This document shows positions 8,554-18,918 of a DNA stretch of 64,000 bases, piece after piece (the stretch's first letter is position 1; the number at the start of each line of letters is the position of its first letter). The notes beneath the pieces are model-generated. The model saw only the letters and a program-made list of their open reading frames with translations. It did not search any database and was not told the origin of the DNA. This DNA comes from Massilia sp. 9096 (lineage in GTDB: Bacteria; Pseudomonadota; Gammaproteobacteria; Burkholderiales; Burkholderiaceae_D): positions 2,418,001 to 2,482,000 of the forward strand of contig NZ_JQNN01000001.1 in the NCBI RefSeq assembly GCF_000745265.1. Reading direction: 5' to 3'. The position numbers and the translations under genes were made by a program.

Positions 8554-9393
8554 ATGAACGACGAACCCAAAGACCCACGATGGCACGGCGCGCAGATGGA
8601 CTTCAGCGCGTCCATGAGCTATGGCGACTATCTCGGCCTGGACCAGATCCTGTCGGCCCAGCATCCGCGCTCGCCCAACCACAACGAAATGCTGTTCATC
8701 GTCCAGCACCAGACGAGCGAGCTGTGGATCAAGCTGATGCTGCACGAATTGCAGGCGGTGCGCGCGCACGTGCGCGCCGACGACCTGGCGCCCGCCTTCA
8801 AGATGCTGGCGCGCGTGGCGCGCATCATGGACCAGCTGGTGCACGCCTGGGACGTGCTGGCGACCATGACCCCGCCCGAATATTCGGCGATCCGGCCCTA
8901 CCTGGCCTCGTCCTCGGGCTTCCAGTCGTTCCAGTACCGCGAGCTCGAATTCATCCTCGGTAACAAGAACCCCAGCATGCTGGCGGTGCACCAGGCCACG
9001 CCGGCGCAGCACGCGCTCCTGGCCCGCGAGCTGCACGCACCCTCGATCTACGACGAGGCGGTGCGGCTGCTGGCGCGCTCGGGCTTCGCGATCGCGCAGG
9101 CGCGCCTGGACGCCGATCCGACCCGGCCGACCGTGCACGACGACTCGGTGCAGGCGGCCTGGCTGGCCGTCTACCGCGATCCCGAGCACCACTGGGCGCT
9201 GTACGAACTGGCCGAAAAGCTGGTCGACCTGGAAACAGCGTTCCGCTTCTGGCGCTTCCGCCACGTGTCGACGGTCGAGCGCATCATCGGCTTCAAGAGC
9301 GGCACCGGCGGCACCGCGGGCGTGAGCTACCTGCGCAAGATGCTGGATGTCGTGCTGTTTCCGGAGCTGTTCGCGCTGCGCACGGCGCTGTAG
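8554..9393 (+). CDS. kynA: Tryptophan 2,3-dioxygenase
   Basis: This haem enzyme opens the indole ring of L-tryptophan to N-formylkynurenine. It has 279 residues from an ATG preceded by GGAGG, which fixes the start well inside a longer open frame. Family hallmarks are [33 protein letters not shown], the axial-haem region [17 protein letters not shown] with His237, and [13 protein letters not shown]. It forms an operon with kynU. With KynU and an arylformamidase encoded elsewhere it would deliver anthranilate. Confidence 0.96.
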   Translation: MNDEPKDPRWHGAQMDFSASMSYGDYLGLDQILSAQHPRSPNHNEMLFIVQHQTSELWIKLMLHELQAVRAHVRADDLAPAFKMLARVARIMDQLVHAWDVLATMTPPEYSAIRPYLASSSGFQSFQYRELEFILGNKNPSMLAVHQATPAQHALLARELHAPSIYDEAVRLLARSGFAIAQARLDADPTRPTVHDDSVQAAWLAVYRDPEHHWALYELAEKLVDLETAFRFWRFRHVSTVERIIGFKSGTGGTAGVSYLRKMLDVVLFPELFALRTAL

Positions 9394-9444
9394 ACGGCCG
9401 CCCCGCCCTATTTGTTATCATCGATTTATTTTGGCGGAGCAGTC

Positions 9445-9990
9445 ATGAAGTGCGACATCCTCATCGTGTCCGGCCTGTGGAACTCGGGCCCGCAACACTG
9501 GCAGACCCTGTGGCAGCAAAAATACCCGGCCTGGACCAAGGCCCAGCACCGTGACTGGAACCAGCCGCAGCGCGACGAATGGGTGGCCGAGCTGGACGCC
9601 GCGATCGCCGCCTGCAACGGCCGGCCGATCCTGGTCGCGCACAGCCTGGGCTGCATGGCGGTCGTGCAGTGGGCACGGACGGCGTCGCACCTGAACGTGG
9701 CCGGCGCCTTCCTGGTCGCGCCGAGCGACGTCGAGGCCGCGTCCTACCCGGTCGATCCGAACGCGTTTGCCCCGGTGCCGATGGCGCCGCTGCCCTTCCC
9801 CTCCATCGTCGTGGCCAGCACGGACGACCAATACGCCACGCTGGAGCGCTCGCACGCCTTCGCGCGCGCGTGGGGCAGCCAGCTGGTCGAGATTGGCGAC
9901 GCCGGCCACATCAACGGCGACAGCGGCTACGGCGCGTGGCCCGAAGGCGAAGCGATGCTGGAAGAATTCTGCCGCGAGTTGCAGCCCTAG
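9445..9990 (+). CDS. RBBP9/YdeN-family serine hydrolase
   Basis: A compact alpha/beta hydrolase of 181 residues, from an ATG with GGCGGAG upstream. The start SGLWNSGPQHWQTLW is typical of the RBBP9/YdeN family. The apparent catalytic triad is Ser67 (VAHSLGC), Asp128 (STDDQY) and His155 (GDAGHINGDSGYG). The natural substrate of this family in bacteria is not established. Its stop overlaps that of the converging LysR-type gene by three bases. The family is secure; a specific function cannot be given. Confidence 0.85.
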   Translation: MKCDILIVSGLWNSGPQHWQTLWQQKYPAWTKAQHRDWNQPQRDEWVAELDAAIAACNGRPILVAHSLGCMAVVQWARTASHLNVAGAFLVAPSDVEAASYPVDPNAFAPVPMAPLPFPSIVVASTDDQYATLERSHAFARAWGSQLVEIGDAGHINGDSGYGAWPEGEAMLEEFCRELQP

Positions 9991-10895
9991 GCTTGTGCGT
10001 CGGCCGCCAACCGGCGCCGCAGGTCGTCGAGGAGCCAGCGGCCGGCGCGCCCGAGCGGCCGCTGGCGCGGGTGCGCGGCGTGGATCGTCAAGCCTTCGCG
10101 CGGCGTCGGGTCGTCTTCGATCGTGAATGCGACCAGCTTGCCGGCATCGACCAGGCCGGCGACCAGGTGATCCGGCATGCGGCACCAGCCGAATCCGGCC
10201 AGCAGGAAGTCGAGGCGCCGCGCCAGATCGACGAAACGCCACAGACGCGCGCTCGCCAGGCCGTAGTTGCCGGCGCCGGGATCGACCGGGTCCGACAGCA
10301 CCAGCTGCACATGGGGCGCAAGGTCGGCCTGCGTGGCCGGCCGTTCCAGCGCAGCCAGCTGATGGCCGGGCGCCACCACGGCGCGCATGCCGACGCGCAG
10401 CAATGGATACGCTTCGAGATCGTCCGGTACCGCAGGCAGCAGCAGGCAGATGCCGAGCGCCGCGTCGCCGCTGCGCAGGCGCCGCAGCGAGCCGCCCAGT
10501 CCTTCGGTCGAGAACCTGACCGGCAGGCTGGGAAACGTGGCGCTCAGGGCAGCCAGGCTGGCGATCAGGGGCTCGGTCGGCGCCAGCGGGTCGATCGCAA
10601 TCACCAGCTCGGGCTCCAGGCCAGTGCGCGTGCCGGCGGCCACCGACTCGAAGCGCGCGGCACTGGCCAGCACAAGACGGGCCTGGTCAGCCAGAACGCG
10701 GCCGGTGTCGGTCAGGCGCGGGCGTCGACCGTCGCGCTCGAACAGCGTCACCCCCTGCACCTCCTCGAGCGTGGCGATGGCCTGGCTGATGGCCGATTGC
10801 ACCCGCCCCAGTTTGCGGCCGGCCGCCGAAAAACTACCGCTGTCGACGATCGTCACCAGTACGCGCAGCTGGTCCAGGGTCAGGCTTCCGATCAT
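9987..10895 (-). CDS. LysR-family transcriptional regulator
   Basis: A 302-residue LysR-type regulator, from an ATG at 10895 that gives the standard start MIGSLTLDQLRVLVTIVDSGSFSAAGRKL. The winged helix-turn-helix (VQSAISQAIATLEEVQGVTLFERDG) covers about residues 15-65, and the effector-binding domain covers the rest. It is divergently transcribed from the azoreductase gene, 141 bases apart. LysR regulators commonly control a divergent neighbour, so azoR regulation is the natural inference. The inducer is unknown. Longer upstream extensions of the frame are not coding in style. Confidence 0.9.
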   Translation of the reverse strand: MIGSLTLDQLRVLVTIVDSGSFSAAGRKLGRVQSAISQAIATLEEVQGVTLFERDGRRPRLTDTGRVLADQARLVLASAARFESVAAGTRTGLEPELVIAIDPLAPTEPLIASLAALSATFPSLPVRFSTEGLGGSLRRLRSGDAALGICLLLPAVPDDLEAYPLLRVGMRAVVAPGHQLAALERPATQADLAPHVQLVLSDPVDPGAGNYGLASARLWRFVDLARRLDFLLAGFGWCRMPDHLVAGLVDAGKLVAFTIEDDPTPREGLTIHAAHPRQRPLGRAGRWLLDDLRRRLAADAQA

Positions 10896-11036
10896 GGCGC
10901 TCCTCTTGACGTTAACCCATCTGCAAAACCGATGGGTTTCATCATATTTTAATCGCTTCCGCCGAAGTGTCACACTGCGTATCGTTGCTACGGCCAGCCA
11001 TCCCGGGCTGTGCTTTTTCCGTGCAAGGAGATTTGG

Positions 11037-11663
11037 ATGACAACTCTTTTGGTCGTGGAGACCAGTCCACGCGGCGCGCAGTCGATCTCGCGCAACATGA
11101 CTCGGCGTTTCGTCAAGGAGTGGCGCGCCGCCCATCCCGGCGGCAACGTCGTCGAACGCGACCTGGCAACGACGAGCCTGCGTTTCGTGGATGCGCCATG
11201 GCTGCAGGCCTACTTCACGCCGCCGGCCGACCACAGCAGCGCGATGAAGGACGAATTGCGGCTGTCGGACGTGCTGGTGGCCGAGCTGCTGGCCGCCGAC
11301 CACGTCGCGATCGCCACCCCAGTCTACAACTACAATGTGCCGGCCGCGCTCAAAGCGTGGATCGACCACGTGGTGCGCAAGGGCCTGACGCTCGGCTTCG
11401 ACGGCAAGGGCCTGTTGACGGGCAAGCGCGCAACCCTGCTGGTCGCCTCGGGCGGCGTGTACACCGAGGGCTCGCCGATCCGCGAGCGCGACATCGCCAC
11501 CCGCTACCTGCAGCTGATCTTGAATGTGCTCGGCATCGGCGACGTGGACGTGGTGGCGGGCGGCGGCGCCAAGGCGGTCGACCTGGGCGAGCAGACCATG
11601 GACGGGTTCGTGGACCGTCTGGCGCCGGCGCTCGCACAGGCCGCGCGGGCGGATCAGGCGTAG
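11037..11663 (+). CDS. azoR: FMN-dependent NADH-azoreductase
   Basis: A flavodoxin-fold quinone/azo reductase of 208 residues. The start [23 protein letters not shown] binds the FMN phosphate, and [29 protein letters not shown] is the AzoR signature. It would reduce quinones and azo compounds with NADH, probably for detoxification. AAGGAG at 11025-11030 sets the ATG at 11037. It is divergent from the LysR gene. Its last ten bases overlap the end of the converging Ala/Ser-rich gene. Confidence 0.9.
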   Translation: MTTLLVVETSPRGAQSISRNMTRRFVKEWRAAHPGGNVVERDLATTSLRFVDAPWLQAYFTPPADHSSAMKDELRLSDVLVAELLAADHVAIATPVYNYNVPAALKAWIDHVVRKGLTLGFDGKGLLTGKRATLLVASGGVYTEGSPIRERDIATRYLQLILNVLGIGDVDVVAGGGAKAVDLGEQTMDGFVDRLAPALAQAARADQA

Positions 11664-12199
11664 GTGCTGAGCGTGTTGACGATGCCCTGGTCGAAGGCGT
11701 AGCCGACCGCCACGCCGGTCAGTTCCGGGCGCGTCTTGAGGATGCTGGCCCAGTTGGCGGTGACGTCGGTGCCGGTGGTGGGCGCGCTGGCCGACGGCGT
11801 GGAGGCCGTGCTGCCGCTCGATGCGGCGCTGCCGTCCGCGCTCGAACCGCCGGCCGTGCCGGTTGCCGACGTTGCCGACGTTGGAGATGATGTCGCCGAC
11901 GAAGCCGCGGACGAAGAAGCCGACGCATAAGCCGCCGCGGCGGCGTCGCCCGCCGCCTGGATCTGGCGGATCTGGCTCAACAAGCCGCTTCCGTCATACA
12001 CCTGCAGCGGGCTGCTGCCGCCACCCAGCGTGGCGACGATCGCCGCCTGCGACGCGTACGCCGCGCTGCCGGCCGCGCCGCCCGCCGAGGTGGCGCTGCT
12101 CGATGCCGCGCCGCCGGCGGCGCCGGTGGACGTGGCGGCGCCGCTCAATGCATAGATCGAGGACGCCGTGTTGGTCATGCTGGTGACTGTGATGGACAT
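11654..12199 (-). CDS. Ala/Ser/Thr-rich low-complexity protein, unknown
   Basis: An unrecognised 181-residue protein. About two thirds of it is Ala, Ser, Thr and Gly (for example [21 protein letters not shown]), with short ordered islands: [35 protein letters not shown] in the middle and [27 protein letters not shown] at the end. There is no signal peptide or membrane helix. A C-terminal ordered block after a low-complexity linker is seen in some secreted or surface proteins of this group. The chosen ATG at 12199 is preceded only by a weak AGGGG. It is probably a real gene because the C-terminal block is not repetitive, but no function can be offered. Confidence 0.6.
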   Translation of the reverse strand: MSITVTSMTNTASSIYALSGAATSTGAAGGAASSSATSAGGAAGSAAYASQAAIVATLGGGSSPLQVYDGSGLLSQIRQIQAAGDAAAAAYASASSSAASSATSSPTSATSATGTAGGSSADGSAASSGSTASTPSASAPTTGTDVTANWASILKTRPELTGVAVGYAFDQGIVNTLSTYA

Positions 12200-12311
12200 G
12201 GGGTGGCCCCTAAAATTGCCGCACGTCAATTGTACACTTTAAATCGAGACAGGCCCGGCATCGGAAATAATCCTGTTGCGAGGACAGCATCTTCCTATGT
12301 GCGCGCGCATG

Positions 12312-12346
12312 AAAAAACGGCCGGGCATCGCTGCACCGGCCGTTTT
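12312..12346 (-). terminator. Rho-independent terminator of htpG
   Basis: Read on the minus strand, the stem AAAACGGCCGG pairs perfectly with CCGGCCGTTTT around an 11-base loop and ends in six T residues. It lies 17 bases beyond the htpG stop codon. This is a textbook intrinsic terminator. Confidence 0.9.
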
Positions 12347-12362
12347 CATGGGCGCTTTGCGC

Positions 12363-14282
<1,920 letters not shown>

Positions 14283-14326
14283 CTTTTGTCCTCGTGGAAT
14301 GAAGGTTGGTTGAACAGACCGGGCCG

Positions 14327-14354
14327 ATATTGGGACTGGGTAAAAGATTTCAAG
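14327..14354 (-). promoter_or_regulatory. Sigma-32 (heat-shock) promoter of htpG
   Basis: On the minus strand CTTGAAA (14354-14348) is a perfect -35 for sigma-32. After 13 bases comes CCCAATAT (14334-14327), seven of eight to CCCCATNT. It lies about 45-70 bases upstream of the htpG start, the expected distance. The consensus used is that known for RpoH. Confidence 0.8.
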
Positions 14355-14499
14355 AGGTCTTTTTGATAAGCAATGCTTTGCTAGGATGCGTATTGACAAA
14401 ATCTGCTCGACATTTGATACAGGTCGACATACGGTATCGTTGCGGCAGTCGCCGTTCATGCCTCGCTGTCCAACCCCACCACACCCAAGGAGACACAGC

Positions 14500-14985
14500 A
14501 TGCAACAAGCATCCCGGTCCTCGGTGCATCCGATTCCCGAGGGCTATCACAGCGTCACCCCGCACCTGGTCTGCGCCGGCGCCGCCCAGGCCATCGCGTT
14601 TTATACGCAAGCGTTCGGGGCGGTCGAACTCGGCCGCATGGCCACGCCCGACGGCCGTATCGCGCATGCCGAAATCCGCATCGGCGATGCGCGCATCATG
14701 CTGGCCGACCATTTTCCCGAATACGGTTCGCGCGATCCGCTCGCGCTGCAGGGCACGCCGGTCTACCTGCACCTGTACGTGCCCGACGCCGACGCGGCCT
14801 GGGACCAGGCCATCGCCGCCGGCGCCGCGCCAACCATGCCGCTGGCCGACGCCTTCTGGGGCGACCGCTACGGCCAGGTGCAGGATCCGTTCGGGCACCG
14901 CTGGTCGATCGCCATGCGCCAGCGCGAAGTTTCCATCGACGAGATGCAGCAAGCCATGGCCGCCATGGCGGGAGGACAACCATGA
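14500..14985 (+). CDS. VOC-family (glyoxalase/bleomycin-resistance fold) protein
   Basis: A 161-residue protein of the vicinal-oxygen-chelate superfamily, PhnB-like. Features are [45 protein letters not shown] and the ending [19 protein letters not shown]. The ATG at 14500 has AAGGAG eight bases upstream. Its stop overlaps the start of the YciI-like gene by four bases (ATGA), so the pair is translationally coupled. Substrates of such PhnB-like proteins are generally unknown. Confidence 0.85.
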   Translation: MQQASRSSVHPIPEGYHSVTPHLVCAGAAQAIAFYTQAFGAVELGRMATPDGRIAHAEIRIGDARIMLADHFPEYGSRDPLALQGTPVYLHLYVPDADAAWDQAIAAGAAPTMPLADAFWGDRYGQVQDPFGHRWSIAMRQREVSIDEMQQAMAAMAGGQP

Positions 14986-15419
14986 AATTCATCGTCATAT
15001 TAAAAGGCAATGCCGAGTACGAGGCCGGCGCCATGCCGGGCGAAGCGCTGATCGCCGCCATGACGCGCTTCAACGAAGAGATGGCCCAGGCCGGCATCCT
15101 GCGCGCGGCCGAGGGCCTGTTCCCGAGCGCCCGGGGCGCGCGCATCCGCATCGACGGCGACGGCGACGGCGACGAGCGCAGCATGGCGCGCGGCCCCTTC
15201 GACGATGCGGGCGCGCTGATGGCCGGGTTCTGGGTGATCGACGTCGCCACGCTCGACGAAGCGATCGACTGGATGCAGCGCTGCCCGCATCCGTTCGAAA
15301 AAGGCGCGGCCGAGATCGAAATCCGCCAACTGTTTTCGGGCGACGATTTCGGCGAGGCGTTCACGCCCGACCTGCGCGCGCGCGAGCAACAGTTGCGCAG
15401 CCAGGTCGATGCGCCCTGA
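14982..15419 (+). CDS. YciI/DGPF-domain protein
   Basis: A 145-residue protein of the YCII-related (DGPF) family: [37 protein letters not shown], the signature RGPFDDAGALMAGFWVIDVATLDEAIDWMQRCP and a C-terminal IEIRQLF. These small ferredoxin-like proteins often sit beside VOC proteins and ECF sigma factors. Here the partner is the coupled VOC gene; no sigma factor is adjacent. A catalytic role is not established. Confidence 0.85.
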   Translation: MKFIVILKGNAEYEAGAMPGEALIAAMTRFNEEMAQAGILRAAEGLFPSARGARIRIDGDGDGDERSMARGPFDDAGALMAGFWVIDVATLDEAIDWMQRCPHPFEKGAAEIEIRQLFSGDDFGEAFTPDLRAREQQLRSQVDAP

Positions 15420-15512
15420 TCTCAACCATCTTGCATCAAGCTGAGCGCGCGCAGATGTTGCCTACTCATTCCGGGTAATCATCGGGACTCCCACCCACTC
15501 CGGAGGACCGAT

Positions 15513-16619
15513 ATGATTTCGCGTACGCGTATGACCGCCGTGGCTGCCGCCGCAGCGGCTTGCCTGCTGGCCGGCGCATCGAGCGCCCACGCCGATCCGC
15601 TTTACGCGCTCAGCTTCCTGCCGGCCGGCTTCGACGCCTCGGCCATCAACGATGCCGGCCAGGTGGTCGGCAGCGCGGGCGGCGCTGCGGCCATCTACGC
15701 CGGCGGCACGCTGTCCAGCCTGGCCGGCGCCCTGGGGCCGGGCACCGGCCTGGTCATCAACAACGCCGGCGACGTGGCCGGCAGCCTCGGCCCGCAATTC
15801 GGCGGCAGTGCCTATGCCTACCGCGGCGGCACGCTGACCAATATCGGCGCCCTGCTGCCGGTGGATTACCCGAATTCCTACGCACCGGCCATCAACAATG
15901 GCGGCGCGGTCGGCGGCACCGCCCTGCCGCCGGTCGGCGAAGGCTTGCGCGGCTTCGTCTACGCCGGCGGCGGCTTCCAGACCATCGGCACTTTCGGTGG
16001 CGACTACAGCGTGCTCACCGGCTTGAACAACCACGACGCCGCCACCGGCTATGCCTCGCTCAACGGTCCGGCGCTGAACCAGCCGACCCATGCTTTCTAT
16101 TACCAGGGCGGCAGCCTGCAGGACCTGGGCACGCTGGGCGGCACCAGCAGCGAAGGCAGCGCCCTGAACGATGACGGCGACGTGGTCGGCTGGTCGCAGC
16201 TGACCGGCGACGCCGCCCGGCACGCTTTTCTGTACCGTGGCGGCAGCCTGCTCGACCTGGGCTCGCTCGGCGGGCTCCAGGCCGAGGCGCTCGGCATCAA
16301 CAACCTGGGCGCCGTCGTCGGCAACTCTTACCTGGCCGACGGCAGCACGCTGCACGCCTTCCTGTACCAGGGCGGCGTGCTGGTCGACCTGAACGGCTTG
16401 ATCAGCCTGGGCGGCGGCTGGCAGCTGACGGATGCCTACGACATCAACGAAGCCGGCCAGATCCTCGGCACCGCCTGCCTGGGCGGCAGCTGTTCGTCGG
16501 TGCTGCTGTCGCCGGTGCCGGAACCGCCCACCGGAGCGATGCTCGCCGCCGGGCTGGCCGTGGTGGCGGCCGGCCGGCGCCGTGCTGCGCGTACGCATAC
16601 GCGCGCGCGGGTGGCTTGA
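15513..16619 (+). CDS. HAF-repeat secreted protein with PEP-CTERM sorting signal
   Basis: A 368-residue exported protein. A Sec signal (AAAAAACLLAGASSAHA, cleavage near residue 27) is followed by repeats of the HAF type: blocks of HAFYYQGGSLQDLGTLGG, NDDGDVVGWS and INNLGAVVGNS recur about every 40-45 residues. The C-terminus VPEPPTGAMLAAGLAVVAAGRRR is a PEP-CTERM signal: the Pro-Glu-Pro motif, a hydrophobic helix and a basic tail. It would be processed by exosortase and released to the surface or matrix. No exosortase gene is in this window. The repeat fold and export are clear; the role is not. Confidence 0.85.
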   Translation: MISRTRMTAVAAAAAACLLAGASSAHADPLYALSFLPAGFDASAINDAGQVVGSAGGAAAIYAGGTLSSLAGALGPGTGLVINNAGDVAGSLGPQFGGSAYAYRGGTLTNIGALLPVDYPNSYAPAINNGGAVGGTALPPVGEGLRGFVYAGGGFQTIGTFGGDYSVLTGLNNHDAATGYASLNGPALNQPTHAFYYQGGSLQDLGTLGGTSSEGSALNDDGDVVGWSQLTGDAARHAFLYRGGSLLDLGSLGGLQAEALGINNLGAVVGNSYLADGSTLHAFLYQGGVLVDLNGLISLGGGWQLTDAYDINEAGQILGTACLGGSCSSVLLSPVPEPPTGAMLAAGLAVVAAGRRRAARTHTRARVA

Positions 16620-16744
16620 CGATGCGGGCATGGCCTTGCGGACTTGAATCGGACCGCGCCGGCGCCTCCAGGCCGGCGCAGTGGGCAGCGCGGCTGGCAA
16701 GTCGTACAATACCGGCTTTCCTTTCACGCATCCCTGGGGATTCC

Positions 16745-17203
16745 ATGTCCGTCTACGACAAACTCAAAGAACTGAACATCACCCTGGCCGCGCCGGCAAC
16801 CCCGGCGGCCGCCTACGTCATGTACGTGCAGACCGGCAACCTGGTCTTCATCTCCGGCCACATCGCCAAGAACGCCGACGGCTCGATCAACGGCGGCATC
16901 CTGGGCAAGGACAAGACCACGGCCGAGGGCCAGTCGGCTGCGCGCGACGTCGCCATCGACCTGATCGGCACGCTGCAGGAAGCGGTCGGCGGCGACCTGA
17001 CCCGCGTCAAGCGCATCGTCAAGGTGATGAGCCTGGTCGCCTCGATCCCGGACTACAACGACCAGCACCTGGTCACCAACGGCTGCTCGGAACTGCTGGG
17101 CGAAGTGTTCGGCGACGCCGGCAAGCACGCGCGTTCGGCCTTCGGCGTGGCGGCGCTCCCGCGCGGCGCCTGCGTCGAGATCGAGATGATCGTCGAGGTC
17201 TGA
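16745..17203 (+). CDS. RidA-family (YjgF/YER057c/UK114) protein
   Basis: A 152-residue protein of the long-form RidA subfamily. Family marks are AYVMYVQTGNLVFISGHIAKNADGS, AARDVAIDLIGTLQEAVGGDLTRVKRIVKV, and the ending GKHARSAFGVAALPRGACVEIEMIVEV with the conserved Arg in the ARSAFGVA segment. RidA proteins hydrolyse reactive enamine/imine intermediates from PLP enzymes. A PLP aminotransferase gene follows 244 bases later, but an intergenic repeat lies between, so an operon is uncertain. The ATG follows a GGGGA site. Confidence 0.88.
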   Translation: MSVYDKLKELNITLAAPATPAAAYVMYVQTGNLVFISGHIAKNADGSINGGILGKDKTTAEGQSAARDVAIDLIGTLQEAVGGDLTRVKRIVKVMSLVASIPDYNDQHLVTNGCSELLGEVFGDAGKHARSAFGVAALPRGACVEIEMIVEV

Positions 17204-17234
17204 AGGGGGCGCGCAAACCTGCTGCGCGTTGCAT

Positions 17235-17289
17235 TTTCGCTCTGCGATGCTCGCCGTACCATAAGTACGGCTGCGCTTCTCGAGCGAAA
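17235..17289. repeat. Intergenic palindromic repeat element
   Basis: TTTCGCTC (17235-17242) and GAGCGAAA (17282-17289) form the outer arms. GCCGTAC (17253-17259) and GTACGGC (17265-17271) form the inner arms around CATAA. Thirteen bases at its left edge, CTGCGCGTTGCAT (17222-17234), recur identically at 44441-44453 right after another gene. The structure and the reuse suggest a dispersed REP-like element. Copy number in the genome cannot be seen here. Confidence 0.55.
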
Positions 17290-17447
17290 CTGCCGCCGCT
17301 CGCGACGGTTTTCGCATCCCCCGGTACTATATTAATAGTCAAGATATTCCGAAGGCGGGTCCACAAAGCGCGCCTTTTCGTCAAGCGGCTCATCCAGCTG
17401 CCTTATAATGGCCGACGCACCACGCCGTCCTTCCTGTGAGACTTGTA

Positions 17448-18641
17448 ATGAAAATCGAAAATCCCAATCCCATCCAGTGGCAGTTTTCGGAACGCGCGCA
17501 GCAGCTGCAAAGCTCGGCGATCCGCGAAATCCTGAAAATCACCCAGCGCCCGGAGATCACCTCCTTTGCCGGCGGCCTGCCTTCCCCGGCCACCTTCCCG
17601 GTCGACGTCATGAAGGCCGCCTACGACAAGGTGCTGAGTGAGGCCGGTAAGCAGGCCCTGCAGTACGGTCCGACCGACGGCTACGCGCCGCTGCGCGAAT
17701 GGATTGCGGATTCCCTGTCCACCCCGGATTGCAAGATCCTGCCCGAGCAGATCCTGATGGTGTCCGGCTCGCAGCAGGCGCTCGACCTGCTCGGCAAGGT
17801 CATGATCGACGAAGGCAGCCGCGTGCTGGTCGAGACCCCGAGCTACCTGGGCGCGCTCCAGGCGTTCTCGGTCTACCGTCCCGAATTCAAGTCGGTCGAG
17901 ACCGACGACCACGGCCTGGTGCCGTCCTCGCTGGAGGCCGTGGCCAAGGGCGCGCGCCTGCTGTACGCGCTGCCGAACTTCCAGAACCCGACCGGCCGCT
18001 CACTGTCGCTCGAGCGCCGCCGCGAACTGGTCGAGACCTGCGCGCGCCTGGGCCTGCCGCTGATCGAGGACGATCCGTACGGCGCGCTGTCGTACAAGGG
18101 CGAGCCGATGCCGCGCATGCTGAACATGAACCCGGACGGCGTGATCTACATGGGTTCGTTCTCGAAAGTGCTGACCCCGGGCATCCGCCTGGGCTACGTG
18201 TGCGCCCCGCTGCCGCTGGTGCGCCGCCTCGAGCTGGCCAAGCAGGCCGCCGACCTGCACACCGCGCAGCTGACCCAGATGGTCGTGCATGAAGTCGTCA
18301 AGGACGGCTTCCTGCAGCGCCACATCCCGACCATCCGCACGCTGTACGCCAACCAGTGCCAGGCGATGCTGGACGCGCTGGACGAGCATTTCCCGGAAGG
18401 CGTGACCTGGACCCGTCCGGAAGGCGGCATGTTCATCTGGGTCAACCTGCCCAAGCACATGGATGCGCAAGCCCTGCTCGACCAGGCGATCGCCGCGCGC
18501 GTCGCCTTCGTGCCGGGCGCGCCGTTCTACGCCAACGAACCGGCCATCAACACGCTGCGCCTGTCGTTCGTGACCGTGCCGCCGGAACGCATCCGCGAAG
18601 GCATCGCGGTGCTCGGCAAGCTGATCAAGGACCAGCTGTAA
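17448..18641 (+). CDS. PLP-dependent aminotransferase (class I/II, LysN/2-aminoadipate type)
   Basis: A 397-residue fold-type I aminotransferase. QFSERAQQLQSSAIREILKITQRPEITSFAGGLP is typical of the group that includes 2-aminoadipate and aromatic transaminases and the enzymatic half of MocR regulators. The PLP lysine is Lys240 (MGSFSKVLTPGIRLGY), and PNFQNPTGRSLS and EDDPYGALSY hold the ring. There is no DNA-binding domain. An ATG at 17448 replaces an upstream GTG without a ribosome site. A TATAAT box sits at 17404-17409. Specificity cannot be set from sequence. Confidence 0.85.
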   Translation: MKIENPNPIQWQFSERAQQLQSSAIREILKITQRPEITSFAGGLPSPATFPVDVMKAAYDKVLSEAGKQALQYGPTDGYAPLREWIADSLSTPDCKILPEQILMVSGSQQALDLLGKVMIDEGSRVLVETPSYLGALQAFSVYRPEFKSVETDDHGLVPSSLEAVAKGARLLYALPNFQNPTGRSLSLERRRELVETCARLGLPLIEDDPYGALSYKGEPMPRMLNMNPDGVIYMGSFSKVLTPGIRLGYVCAPLPLVRRLELAKQAADLHTAQLTQMVVHEVVKDGFLQRHIPTIRTLYANQCQAMLDALDEHFPEGVTWTRPEGGMFIWVNLPKHMDAQALLDQAIAARVAFVPGAPFYANEPAINTLRLSFVTVPPERIREGIAVLGKLIKDQL

Positions 18642-18776
18642 TTCCCGCGCGCGGGCCGACCGGTCCGCGCCGCCCGTCCCGTATCATCGCGTCCGGTCAG
18701 CGGCATCACCCTGGCCGGACCGCCCTCCCGCATCGCCTCGCCACCGCCCTTCCACAGCGTCTTCCTCCAGCGCCAA

Positions 18777-18802
18777 CATTTGTCGAACGCAGTCGACAAA
18801 TG
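18777..18802. repeat. Perfect 10-base inverted repeat
   Basis: CATTTGTCGA (18777-18786) and TCGACAAATG (18793-18802) are perfect arms around six bases. It lies 117 bases before the response-regulator gene and 136 bases after the aminotransferase stop. No T-run follows, so an operator is as likely as a transcript end. Confidence 0.45.
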
Positions 18803-18918
18803 CAAGTTGCATCCGCGTCACAACGTTTTCTGTTCACAAAGTAATTAATTGCGCGCCGGCACGGTTCTGAGGTGTATCATCTTGTTCGCTTACTCATTGT
18901 ACGGCCCCGAGTTACCGA

